Made by a program: the position numbers and the translations under genes. The notes below the pieces were generated by a model. The model searched no databases. It was not told the origin of the DNA and worked only from the letters and a program-made list of their open reading frames with translations. This document shows positions 1-11,566 of a stretch of DNA of 64,000 nt, piece after piece. Each line of letters starts with the position of its first letter. Within the stretch, counting starts at the first letter, position 1. Source of the DNA: Adineta vaga (taxonomy: Eukaryota; Rotifera); the NCBI GenBank assembly GCA_021613535.1, contig CP075496.1, positions 11,160,001 to 11,224,000 on the forward strand, written 5' to 3'.

Positions 1-14
1 AATTTATTTTCTAG

Positions 15-531
15 AATATTCCTCCACGTATGGAAACAATATCACAAAGTAATATCAATAGTTTCGAATCATCATCTTGTTCTTCATGGCAAAAAATCGA
101 TAATAATGATTCAAGTGTAACACGATGGATACCAGATTTTAACGTTCAAATATGTCATGGATGTAATTTAAAATTTCAACAATGGCCAATTTCACGTAAA
201 CATCATTGTCGAAGTATGTAGAACAAAACGATTTTCAACATTTAATATTAATTCAATTGATCATCTTTTAGAATGTGGCAATATATTTTGTGGTAGTTGT
301 TCGAATTATTGTAAATTAATTCCAACATTGAGTTTAACACAACCTGTTCGTGTTTGTCATAATTGTTCTCTTACACATGATGATAATCCTTCTACTGCAG
401 CTAATAATAGTACATCAATTGAATCAACAAGAACGGCTTCACCAATGCCTATTCAAACTGGTTGTCGACAATCTAATGGTACTCCAAATGGATCATTCAA
501 TTCACCTGGTGGACAGAAAGTTAAAGGATAA
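15..531 (+). CDS. Myotubularin-like phosphatase, C-terminal FYVE part (5' end outside window)
   Basis: Last two exons of a gene that begins left of the window: 15-213 and 272-531, with a 58-bp GT-AG intron; the first is preceded by a TTTTCTAG acceptor. Across the junction the protein reads WIPDF, CHGC, then RKHHCRNCGN, CGSC and RVCHNC. That is a complete FYVE zinc finger with the WxxD, R(R/K)HHCR and RVC signatures, which binds PI3P on endosomal membranes. A FYVE domain near the C-terminus that starts W-x-P-D resembles MTMR3/MTMR4, where it follows the phosphatase domain. The phosphatase itself is not visible, so WDFY- or ZFYVE-type proteins remain possible. A Ser/Thr/Asn-rich tail of about 50 residues follows before TAA at 529-531. 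Confidence 0.75.
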
Positions 532-1311
532 AATCAATTCGTTTCGTTTCTCTAACTCCATGGTTTTGCCCGCGTGACGTTTTCCTTTTCTTTTTGCAAT
601 CAATAATTTCTTTTGTTTGTGGTACAAATCTTCATGTCTTCTAGACTAGACCCACAATTTATGATTTTCAATCGTCTCTATGAGAACGACAATCTTCCTT
701 CAACACGTTTGACGTGTTATAACACGTTATTTATTTATTTTTTCCTTTCTCGTTTCTCTATTATTTCTATTGTCACGCAGTGGGTTTCTATTCTTTTTTT
801 TTTGCTGTTGTTGTTGTTGTTTATATACTTTATTCTTGTGTATATACGGACTTGTTAGTACTAATGAATGCTTGTATGTATGTAACTGGACGTTTTTCTT
901 TTCCTCTTTTTCGTTTCTGTGATGATAACATCCGCAGCAAATTGTCTATATACCAAGATGTCAATGAGTATACTTGCATTTTCTCCTTTTCTTTTTTTTA
1001 ATCCTTAACTCTTCTAATCTATTTTTGTTCTCTCTCTCTCTTTATTCATTGTCGTCAATAGCGCATATAGTTTTTTCTTCTCTTCTTTCTTTTTTTGTTT
1101 TCCTTCTTCAGTTATGTGCTTTTTTTTTGCACAATTATGTTCAGAAAAAGTGAAACAAAGACGACATTATTAATAGACAATGGTGTGTAATGAATACTCT
1201 CGAATAAATCTATAAATTGAAAGAAACAAGAATCAAAATATTATTTCGAAAGAAAATGGCGCTCTGATTTTTTCGGGTTTTTATTTCATTGAATTTTTTT
1301 TCTGATCGATA
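532..1311. other. 3' flank and intergenic DNA, pyrimidine-rich
   Basis: No coding exon is recognised. The stretch is strongly T/C-rich on the + strand (about 700-1130) with TCTCTC and TTGTTGTTG tracts. It holds the 3' UTR of the FYVE gene and the short upstream region of the PLAT gene. Confidence 0.6.
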
Positions 1312-3801
1312 ATGAAAAATTATATATTGATTGTAAAAACACATCATGGTAATCCAGGAAATAATATCACTGTTGTCATCAAAGGTATCGAAGGACAAAC
1401 AGAACAAATACCAATAGAAAAATCACAGGTGAAATTTCTTATTACGTCCGAATTCATAGTGAATACAAATTTGAAACTTATTTCTAGTCTCATCATAAAA
1501 ATTTTAAAGAAAATCATACTGATCTATTTTTATTATTATCAAATGATCATATAGGCAAGATCATTCAAGTGGAATTTCATACAAATACAAATGCGAAATT
1601 TAAAGAATGGAAATATAGTCATATCTTCATCATTGATGGTTTTATTGTTGTATAAATAAAAAGTTTAAAATACCCACTGTTTACTTTTAGGTATCTATAT
1701 TTATCGAGATTTAGTTTCAACACATTCGCTTTCGTCATCAGTTGACAGTCCATTAGTAATTGATGTTATTGAACCACAAACTGAATCTCAAGGTTTCTTT
1801 TTGATTATAAGGTGAATCTATTTACACAATTCTTTTCACTTTTATATCTAGAGAGTATCTATTATGCATTTATTAAAACTGGCCATGAATCATGTTCGAA
1901 AGGATGTTATCCGAAATTGTCTCTATTCGGTAATAATGAAAAGTATACTGAATATAATATGATGCTAGCTAATCGTATTCTTTCATCATCTGCGAACAAT
2001 CCTCTGGCTCTTGAAAAACATCAGTTCGATATATTTCAATGGCAAGATCATAATATAGGTAATATTGCGAATACAATTGCAATTATATTCCGAAAATAAA
2101 CAATCAAAATGTCAATGGCCTATTGAATGGATATTGATTGTTCATCCTGGGTATTCATTTACAGGTTGTTAGCTATATGTAGAAGAATTGTTTCGAATCC
2201 ATATCGTTTATTGTTTCATTAGGACGTATTATGTTGAATCGAATGGTGAAAAGCGATCGATATCTTGCTATTAGTTTAGAACAAAAAACATTTTCAATCA
2301 CTGGTGAATATGGAGATTCATGTACGTCTCCAAAGCAATACAATGAATATATTTCTTCGCTAAATATTTTGAATAAACAATCGAATGCGTAAGATTTTAG
2401 TGAGTTTAATGATATGATCACATTTTGTTCTATATTCATTAGAACAACAGATGAAATTGGTCGATACTATGTTATAATTCGAAATCTCGAAGGAACAAAT
2501 GGAAATGTTTATATCGATTTCCATGGTGATCGTTTAGCATCCGCTAGTGAACAACAATTATCGAAATGTGAAAATTATCCCGAACATCCGTTTGATAGTA
2601 AACATACTGTAAGAGATCAGAAATATTTTCTTTTCCTATTCGACTTATCATATTTTGTTTAGGATTTATTTCATTTAAAAGCACTGGAAGTTGGCCATAT
2701 TCATTCTGTCACCTTACGCCTTGATCAAACTGATAAAGAACATACTTTAACACTTGATACTCTATTTGTTATTCATAATGCTAAAGTTTATGAATTTAAT
2801 TTGAAATATATTATCTTAAATAAAGAACAATCAAGAAAAGAATTTATTCCGATTACACATTCGACTTTATCAGATAATAAAGTTTGTTATTACATTGCTA
2901 CACATACAGCAGATAAAATGTTATCGGGAACAGATGCAAGCTTTCAAGTGGTGATCTCTGGAAGTAATGGAACACTTGGTATGAAGACTCGATAAACATT
3001 GAAAAATAGTTTTTGAAAATTGTGTTTCTGTTTTAGGTCCTCTTGAATTAAAAGAATCATTGACAAATGGAAAGAATCCGTTTGAGAAAGAATGTATTGA
3101 TATATTTCATATTGAAGAAATGGATATCGGTGATCCAAAGTCAATAGCAATTACATTAGAACCGAAAGGTATTCTTCTACATTTTAGTTCGAAATAAAAT
3201 GTTCATAAAAAGTCTTAATAAGTTGTTAAACAAGGATATTTTGATTTTCATATGCTAAAAATACTATTTCCAATAGTATGAATTTATGTAGGACTAATGG
3301 GAAATTTGTTTAGTACTGCAAAATGTGAACGGTAATCTATTTTCTCTATTGATTAAAATCATCACATTTTTTTCTATCTTTAGAATTATGGTTATTAAGA
3401 ATGGTGACTATAATTCTCAATGGCAGTTGGTCGGTGAATTGAAAGCTAAAGAGACAAAAACGATTTCTTTTCCTGCACGTCAACGGCAATCAATCAAAGA
3501 CTCTATTCCAACACCAAATACAATTACCCAATCATCACAGATAAAAACTACCACTGAATCTATTTCTGTCACTCCAATCATTGAACTTCATTCACCGGAA
3601 ACAAAAGTAACAATTGAAAAATCTCACAGATCTGCTCCAACTGATAATCATCGTTATGATTCTGTCATGGTACAAATCGAAGATCATCAAAAACGATATA
3701 CATTTGCACCGAGTTTGCATCAAGCTGAACAAAATTATCGTGAATTAAGACGTTTGTTAAAAAAAATGAACGAACCAATATCAAAAATAACTAAAACATA
3801 A
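1312..3801 (+). CDS. PLAT/LH2-repeat protein
   Basis: Ten exons: 1312-1428, 1488-1638, 1691-1792, 1852-2164, 2223-2388, 2443-2608, 2663-2978, 3037-3168, 3292-3331, 3384-3801, about 639 aa. The clearest repeat starts CYYIATHTADKMLSGTDASF and continues to an FHIEEMDIGDPKSIAITLEP strand. This is the PLAT/LH2 pattern (YxIxxxT, GTDAxxxxxxxG, DIGxxxxIxI), as in lipoxygenases, polycystins and LOXHD1. Three more degenerate copies precede it (from MKNYILIVKTHHG, SIYYAFIKTGHES and GRYYVIIRN). The C-terminal ~140 residues are a Ser/Thr/Lys-rich tail with a helical end. No catalytic domain is seen; PLAT domains usually mediate membrane or protein contacts. Exon 4 needs one base removed from the A-run at 2093-2096 to keep the frame. 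Without that the product ends at the TAA at 2097-2099. Confidence 0.75.
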
Positions 3802-3901
3802 ATGGTTGTTTCAACGAAACAACATACTTGACAATGTGTTTCTATTTTCTTTTCATTCGAATCAATAATAGGAAAAAGAATAGAAAAAGGACGATCATAG
3901 T

Positions 3902-6299
3902 TTAGACTAGAGTACCAAAACAACTGTCACCTGAACAATCACCCGTAGGATATGTATCAGGAATAATTTGTGTCTCAGTTGTTAGTTCAAGAACTGTACC
4001 ATCTGGACCAGGAAAATTAACTTGAATATAAAATCCTTCCCAACCATCCGTAGGATTAGCAATTGTTAAAGAATAAACCACTGTTGTAGCTGTTTGCTCC
4101 TAAATGATAGATTAGTACAATCGTTCGAAAGTTTTTATAAAAAATATCTGTCTGTTACGAATTCAATAAAGACAAACATGAAGTTCTTTTGTTCTATAAC
4201 TATTCGAACAATCAATTAGATGAAAATCTTACTTCTGTTACAACATTGTTATTCAACCAAATGACTGGATTGGGCATTGGTCGACCAGGTTTATTTGGAT
4301 CACCGATTAAGAGACGAAAATCACGTCTATTAAACAATAAAAATTTATTCGGATCTATAAAATATTCGGATCCAACCTTTTATTATTCAATGTTCGAGCA
4401 TGATATCCAAAAGCACTGATTGGTTTTGGGCCAACACTAAAATCAACTGTTGCACGAATATAACCATGTGTATTATTTGATGTTTTCATCCATTTCAATG
4501 ATGGCAATGTTCGATTCTTTGAAATAGAAAATATTTCACCATAAGCGACGACAAATGTTTTCATTTACTTACATCATAAATACTTAAGTAAAAACTTCGC
4601 ATAGTAAAGAATAAACTAATTTCATGACCAGCACATGAATGTTCAGCATTTGGTAGTCGTCTTTTATAGATCAAAAAGAAGAATTTTTTTTCTTCAACAT
4701 TCATATTCTACCTACCTTAAATATGAGCCACCAGTAGCAACTTGTAGATCGTGCCAAAATGCATCCTAAACATACTTGAATTAACTCAAATTCGATTATT
4801 TACAATATGTTTTACTTCATTGTCAGGCAAGAAAAATTCATCACCACTTGATTGAATTTGTAAGATTTTCATATTTCTATATCGATCAAAATAACCTTAA
4901 TAAACAAACTGGTAAATTATTGAAATCAAGCAAAAATATGATTTTACTATATGGATCAACAATTTGTGACATTTTTTGTAGATTTGGATGATCAACAAAT
5001 CTCGTAATATTTAAAATATAATAATCTTTAAACGCAAATGTCCAACCAGCTAAAGACTTAAACCAAAAATTCATCAAAGAATACAAAAAAAACAATCAAT
5101 TATTCAATAAACATACACGATAATGATGGTGAAAATTCTATATTTAACAAACAAAAAAAGTCAAATGTTTAATTCAATATTACAATCTATTTCTTACTTG
5201 ATGAATATTTAAAATATCCATAACAATAGGCACTGCTCCAACTACACGTTCATTATCAACAGCAGCAGTTGTCCAAGCTGAATATGTAAAATAATTCATT
5301 TTCCTTCTGAAATCAATACCAAATAAACGATCACTTACTTGCCCAGCCACGCTAAAAATTGTGCATAGAAAATATTTTCGTAGAGAAACAATTCTTTCGG
5401 AAACATTCAATCATACTTTTGAAGCACCACCGATAACAAATTTCTGCGGAACAATAACACCTAATTGTTTTGCAAATTGTTGTACAGCATCCATTGCACG
5501 TACACATGCCTTAATTTATCAAAAAACAAAAAGAAAATTTGTCTTAGGAAAAAAATATCTTTTATTCTTTGATACTTTAGTCATTGGCATTCGAAGAAGT
5601 ACATATGGATTGTTTGGATTTTCAATAAATGTTTTCCATGTCCATGCAATAATTGCATCTTCTCCTCGACTTCGATTTGTCGGATCAGCCTATGAACAGA
5701 AATTATCCATTGTAATTACATACAAGAGTAAATTCATTCTACCACAAAACGGATTGGTTCATTGGGAATATCTTGAAGATCAACACCGATGCTTCCACTA
5801 CTAACAGCGAACATCGATGTTAAGCTAACAAAATTATCTTGTGGTTTTGGTAATCTATGAATTAATCAAGAAAATAAATTGATTTTCTTTTTCTTAAGTC
5901 ACACGAAATCTTTTCTTTTCTACCCATTGTTATTACTGCCACCGTCGATTAACATGAAAGCTGTATTTGGTCGGGTAAGTTTATGTGGAACGCTTATACA
6001 TAAATAATGCCACCAAATAGGTCGACTTGAAAACGTTTCTAGTTTTTAAATTAATAATTAAATGAAACAAGATTAGAAAAGGGCAAAGTTTAATTACCAT
6101 CGAACCATTTTTGTGATGTAAAATTTAGAATATAAAGAACATAATCAGGTTCTTCATATGTTTGAATAACTGTCCAACTAAAATTAGGATCAGCTGCTTT
6201 TACATAATCATCCAAAGGTGTACAGTGACTTTGATCGATATATGAAAGACTGATAATAGAAAGAATAAAAACGCCTGTAACCAATCTGATGGCCTGCAT
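3902..6299 (-). CDS. PhoPQ-activated pathogenicity-related family protein (PF10142-like), secreted
   Basis: Thirteen exons in transcript order: 6299-6098, 6038-5924, 5854-5743, 5689-5576, 5509-5417, 5351-5339, 5277-5198, 5056-4948, 4895-4816, 4765-4716, 4660-4573, 4516-4233, 4099-3902; about 512 aa. ATG 6299 gives a signal peptide (MQAIRLVTGVFILSIISLSY). Family blocks run in order: TPLDDYV, WWHYLCISVP, LIDGGSNN, AIIAWTWKTF, GASKRGW, DPYSYFDRY, GDEFFLPDN and LPNAEHSC. SKRGW carries the Ser expected for an alpha/beta-hydrolase-like nucleophile. The family is bacterial and also found in amoebae; its substrate is unsettled. Exon 6 is only 13 nt. Exon 12 needs one extra base in the T-run at 4378-4381 to join HARTLNNK to DPNKFLLF, so the copy shown is frame-broken. 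It is tail to tail with the PLAT gene, the stops 100 bp apart. Confidence 0.85.
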
Positions 6300-9200
6300 T
6301 TTGAAACACAAAAAGAACACAATGTAACAGATATTAACAAGATATCTGTTGTATTTGTTATCACTAAAGATTCGTGTTTTTATCTCTCTCTCTCTTATTA
6401 TTTTGTTATTTTATCATGATAAGGTTTGTTAAATGATGTTGAGTTTTTTTTTCTCAGACGATAATCAAGACCATTTCATATTTGTAACAAAAGAATTATT
6501 AATTAAAATGAAATATTTCATTTAAAATCGACATTTGTTCATCTTTTTTGAGAATAAGATTAGTCTGATTATATTCATTCTCTTTCCTAAGGGATTTCGA
6601 TAGCGTGATTATTAAGAGAGAAGTCTAATAAAATTTGTCATTCTTTTTGTAAATAACTTGACTAAAAGAATTTCTTTTCGAATAGAACGTTTTTTTTTAT
6701 ATCAATATAAAAATTTGACAAGTCATCTATTAGAATTCTCAGGACAAGACCAATGTGTTCGAACTTCTCATAGCCTCGATAAAAATTCATTAAGATTCAT
6801 GTCTTTTGCCTTAATACTCTTTTTGTACGACTATTTATTGCAAATATAAATGTCAGACGTTCGTCAATTATATACGCATTCAAGGACAATGATAGGACGA
6901 TTATTAATTCTTTATGTTTTTTTTTCGCTTATTCAATTGAGACTTCCATTAAGGAAAATTGGAAGAATAAACCATATTTTGTATGACTAGCACATCGACT
7001 AAACACATCTAACTATTCTTAACACATTGATCTCAATGTTTGATGCATAAATGATACATTTTGTTTTTAATAATAGATATGAATACTCGTTTATATTATC
7101 TTCATTTATTTTATTTGACATTATATTTATTAGAGGAAAAAATTTATCTGATATATTTATACAGAGAAAAAAAAGGAGAAAAGCTTTTATTCTAATGAGT
7201 TTTCTTTCGAAATGTCATGATATCGTTGATGATTTTATATAGATTACTTCGAAGAAAAACCCCAAGTAAAAATAACAGGATTTGCTGCGTGTACATCATT
7301 CTTTATATATATATATATACATAGAAGTATAATAGAAATCGCATGAGTCTATAGTCATGTTGATTGCCGAGAAAATATCATTGTAGTTGCGACTAATTTA
7401 ATCTTCTCAATGAGATATGTACGATCGCGATCACAAGAGATTGAGAAAAGCTCGTTGACATCTGACTTTTCGAATATTTTCTCTTTAGTAGTAGAGATTT
7501 AACTCATTCGTGTGTCCACATTTCGTTATAAAAATAGAGTATACACTTATGTATACTTCTATCAAATATGTCAATAAACCGTATCGTACATTATTTTAAT
7601 GTAGAAAAAGTCGAAAAAGCTTTCTTTTGCCTTGAGAATATATTCATCGTAGAGAAGCATATCACGGTGTATATTGATGTTGCCATTCTATCGCTTCTCA
7701 TCGTCACTATTTTACCGATCTTTCTTGCTCGCGTTTCTCTGTCTGTATTGACTTAGGAAATGTGTGTTTGGCAAAAGAGACAAAGAGAGACCGAACGAAG
7801 CATCAACAAATACTAAAGACATAAGGCAAGCAGAATAATGTGTCAGACTTTCTCCTTTCCATGATGATGTATGCTACAAAAAAAAGACAAATAACTTTTT
7901 TAATGATACAAGATTGTATCGGTAAGCATCGAATAATCATTTCCGTAGTAAGACTCTTAATGATCGATTTTTTTCTTCTTGTTATTTTTTTAATAGAAAG
8001 AGAAGATTAAGAGGTGATTTTCTTTATGTAGTTGATGAAATGACAAAAGACTAGTAGATATTATTTTTAAAAGAAATATCAATAGTCAGACCGAGTGGGT
8101 AGATAGAGAAACTAATGCTTGTTGATGATCTATGATCGCGTGATTTCAGTTTCTATCTTGAAAAGATTTCTAACATTCGTTAATGACAATCATTACTCTC
8201 TATTCCACTTGTCTTACTCGAATAGTAAACAAGCTTGTTATTCGTGAATTGAAAAACGAAGTGAAGTAGCAATAAAACTCGAGTTGAGATAAGCCAGTTC
8301 TCATGTCTATATGAGAACATGTTTATATATATATATGTGTGTTTCTGTGTACATTGGAGTTTTGTAAGTAATAACTGATAGGACTTGTTTTTATGAATTT
8401 TTAATCTGTCAGAAATTAATAATATTGATCTTTCGACTTATATCCATCTTTACTAGATCAAGATGACAAAAAAACAAGCAGAAATAGAAGATTAATAACC
8501 TAATAGAGTCTCGTAATGTCTAATGTTGTTCATTTTTTCTCGTTTGACTGTCTTTTCCTTTCTTTTTTTTGATTCATTCTATCTATATAATGAATTTAGA
8601 TGATAGGATGCAAATGCCGACAACGATGAAGACGATGAGCCAAAATCTCAGAAGCGCTTTTATTCTTTCTCGGTGATGCTTTTATCCTTTTTCATAATAT
8701 GACTCTTCTTTCTAGTTTTTATTTACTGACATTTACTTCTAACATAGTCTTTTGTATAGTTAATGATCATTTTCTTTTTAACGAATTAAATAACAGTAAA
8801 GATATGATAATGTATGATTATTGACTTGTATTATTAATGATTGTTCTCTACATTTTAGATTACCATATAACATATTTACTTATCCATGCTTGCTAAGACA
8901 AACATACAATGATTGTTTTGGCTTATTAAGCTGTCGATTTCTCGTTTCATTTCATTCATTTAAAGTAAGTAATGAATTCATTATCTGAATGAATAGTGAG
9001 CATATTTTTTATTTCATTCATATCAATATATTCTCGTTTATATTCTCTCATAATTAATCATTGCTTTTTTGTTCTCATAAATAATGATTTTCATGATCTA
9101 GGTTAACTATACTAACTTTGATCAATTATATGTACGCTTCCATTATTTTGATTATTCGGGCAGAAAACACATTTTCTCTATACTTATGCGTTTTCTTCCG

Positions 9201-9718
9201 AATTGAAGTACTATTATATTCTTATATAGTATATTCTTTAATACATCATATGTGTGCGTGTATGTTGTTCTTCTTTGTTGACGTCATTGCTATCATGCGT
9301 TCGAAGCTATACGGGCGATGAAAGAGAACGAATGAGAGCTCTCTTCATACTGGAAAGATAAGAACAGTAACAACAGTAGAAGACAACTTTGCTTTACTTT
9401 TTTTGGTTATCGTCTTCGAAGAAGTAGTGTTCGGTAGTAACCGGATTAGATGAATACTAGAAGGACAACGTGTAAAGCTATGTGTATATGTGCACACGTT
9501 ACTTGTCATACGACTGTGATTGTATTCTCTTTATCTTTTTTTTATTGATAATGTTAAAAAAATGATCAATCAAACTTAATCATCTGCAAAATTTGCGAAG
9601 TCATTTATGTATAGAAATAGTCTTAAAAACGACTTTTCTATGTCTTTGTTTTTAATCATAAAATAACATACATTTATTTATTAAAAGAATTCAATTGAAA
9701 TTTAATTGTCTATAAGAA

Positions 9719-9737
9719 TATATATATATATATATAT
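9719..9737. repeat. (TA)n microsatellite
   Basis: Alternating TA tract. Comparable tracts occur near 7303-7319, 10606-10626, 20769-20784, 23276-23296, 34781-34812 and 59870-59902, all in noncoding DNA. Confidence 0.9.
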
Positions 9738-11210
9738 GCCACAATTTACTCACTTCTAATTGTTAAATAAAGCAAAAAATAATGTTGTTTTCTTTTTTGA
9801 TTTTCATTCGACTAATAAATTGAATTTGACTATTGAAATTTTCTTTCGACGTCATTCAATATTGAATTAGAAACACTATTAGATAACTCTCATTTAGCAT
9901 ATTTGCTTTACTAGAAAGTCAACGATAGTAAACTCATCTGTTTTGCGTAATTAAATTGCCGCATGCGCTCTCGTACGATGTATATATGCATTCTTTCTTT
10001 CTCGATTTCTCATCTATGTTTATAACATAAAATGTGTAATTTCAAATCCGAATAGCAACTAAAAACCGAGAAAGTTTGTACAAATATAGTAGATTTTATT
10101 AGAAGTTAGTCGTTCACATTACATCACTTTCGATCTATCTACATAAGTATTCTTTCTTGTGTATTTGAATAACATCAACATACTCTTGTTCTTTACAATT
10201 AAGATAGCGATTGTGTGCGTAAGTCGCGTCGTAAATAAACCAGTCCTAATCATTACTGTCAAAAAGTTACCGAAACACTTAAAACGGAACTAGCAGTCAA
10301 ATAATAATATACTCCTATGATGAATATATATTTGATAGAATAAATAAGTAAAGAAAAAAAAAGATTGACTTTACCGTCTGTCACCTATAGATGATTTTAA
10401 ACTGAGGCAATGGTCTGCTTTTTATCGTCTTTTTACTCAAAAATAATGTTTTCTTAATTGAATTCGAACTCAACACATTTAGATGAACTATCTTGAATGA
10501 ATAGGAATTAAATTACCATATATAAGAAAAGACTCTAGAGATACGCACTTCTTGTTCGTATTTTCAAGTGATGTATCAAGCATTGTCTACTTGTGTGAGA
10601 GACAGATATATATATATATATATATAACAGTAGAGAGAAAGAAAAACGACGTGAAATTCTACTGAAAAGAAATCATCACATCATATTATTTACATTGGAT
10701 TAATAATAGAAATTATTGAAGTTGAAAATTAGATAAAAGAAAAACACTCTACCTTATATATTTATAACTGAATTTCAATCGAAAATTCTCATATATTTCT
10801 ATTCAAAACACGTGGTTAGTAATAGCACTCTATTGCTGAATAAGTATCCAAGGTCAAAAAAGTACGTAATAGTATAAAGGAAAGAGATAGAGAGAAAGAG
10901 GGATAGAGTACGAGAGAAAAGACGATAATAGTAGAAGAAAATAGTATTCACAAGTCGAGAAGAGAGAGAGAAAAAGTACGAAAAGAAAATTATTGTATGC
11001 GTCTCAATGATGATACATACTATGATGGTAGAATCGTCCAACGAACAAAAATGATTTGTACGGCTGTTCTTTTGTAACATTTTCTTTTACTCTCTCTCTC
11101 TCTCACTCAATATTCTCTATTTGTCGATGATGAAATTGTAAAAAAAAACAGCAAACAAAACGTCTAATAACGATTATCGATTGGCGTTTCTAATTCGCCG
11201 TCATTCACTC

Positions 11211-11236
11211 CATCATCATCATCAACATCATCATCA
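11211..11236. repeat. CAT/ATC triplet repeat
   Basis: A short interrupted CAT-triplet tract in the gene-free region upstream of PKC. It encodes poly-His only in a chance reading frame. Confidence 0.85.
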
Positions 11237-11566
11237 CTACTGGCGTCTTTTGTCGTTGAGTTTATTTATCTATATTCATCGAGCGGCAAACGGCGGAAGA
11301 AGGCTGCTGCTGTTTCTGTTGTTGTTTTATATTTTGCTCCTATATACGTTGTGTGTGTGTGTCGACGACTCGTCGCATTATTTATTGATGTCATAGTTAA
11401 AACGCACGAGGGACGAACAAATCGGCAACTAGACAAAAAAAGAAAACTTTACCCAAATCTGTTTCTCTCTCTCTTTATATATATACATATAGAGATTGAT
11501 GGATAACTAATTCGTTTCAATTTTATCCACATATGATTTATTATCATTCGTGTTCGATTTTATATT

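Larger units (their letters stand above)
6300..11566. other. Gene-free 5.2-kb region between divergent genes
   Basis: It lies between the start of the PhoPQ-related gene (-) and the start of PKC (+). Long reading frames here are low complexity or lack domain character. The stretch holds (TA)n blocks near 7303-7319, 8325-8336, 9719-9737 and 10606-10626, TCTCTC/GAGAGA tracts near 10870-11105 and a CAT-repeat at 11211-11236. Upstream UTR exons and regulatory elements of PKC are likely here but cannot be pinned down. Confidence 0.6.

Noticed and set aside
2188-2202. TTCGAATCC resembling a tRNA B-box
   Set aside because: It lies in an intron of the PLAT gene with no A-box or cloverleaf arms nearby.
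10799-11080. 93-aa minus-strand Phe/Ser-rich frame
   Set aside because: Arises from the GAGAGA/TCTCTC tract; no protein character.
11181-11396. 71-aa frame with HHHHQHHHH
   Set aside because: Translation of the CAT triplet repeat in noncoding DNA.
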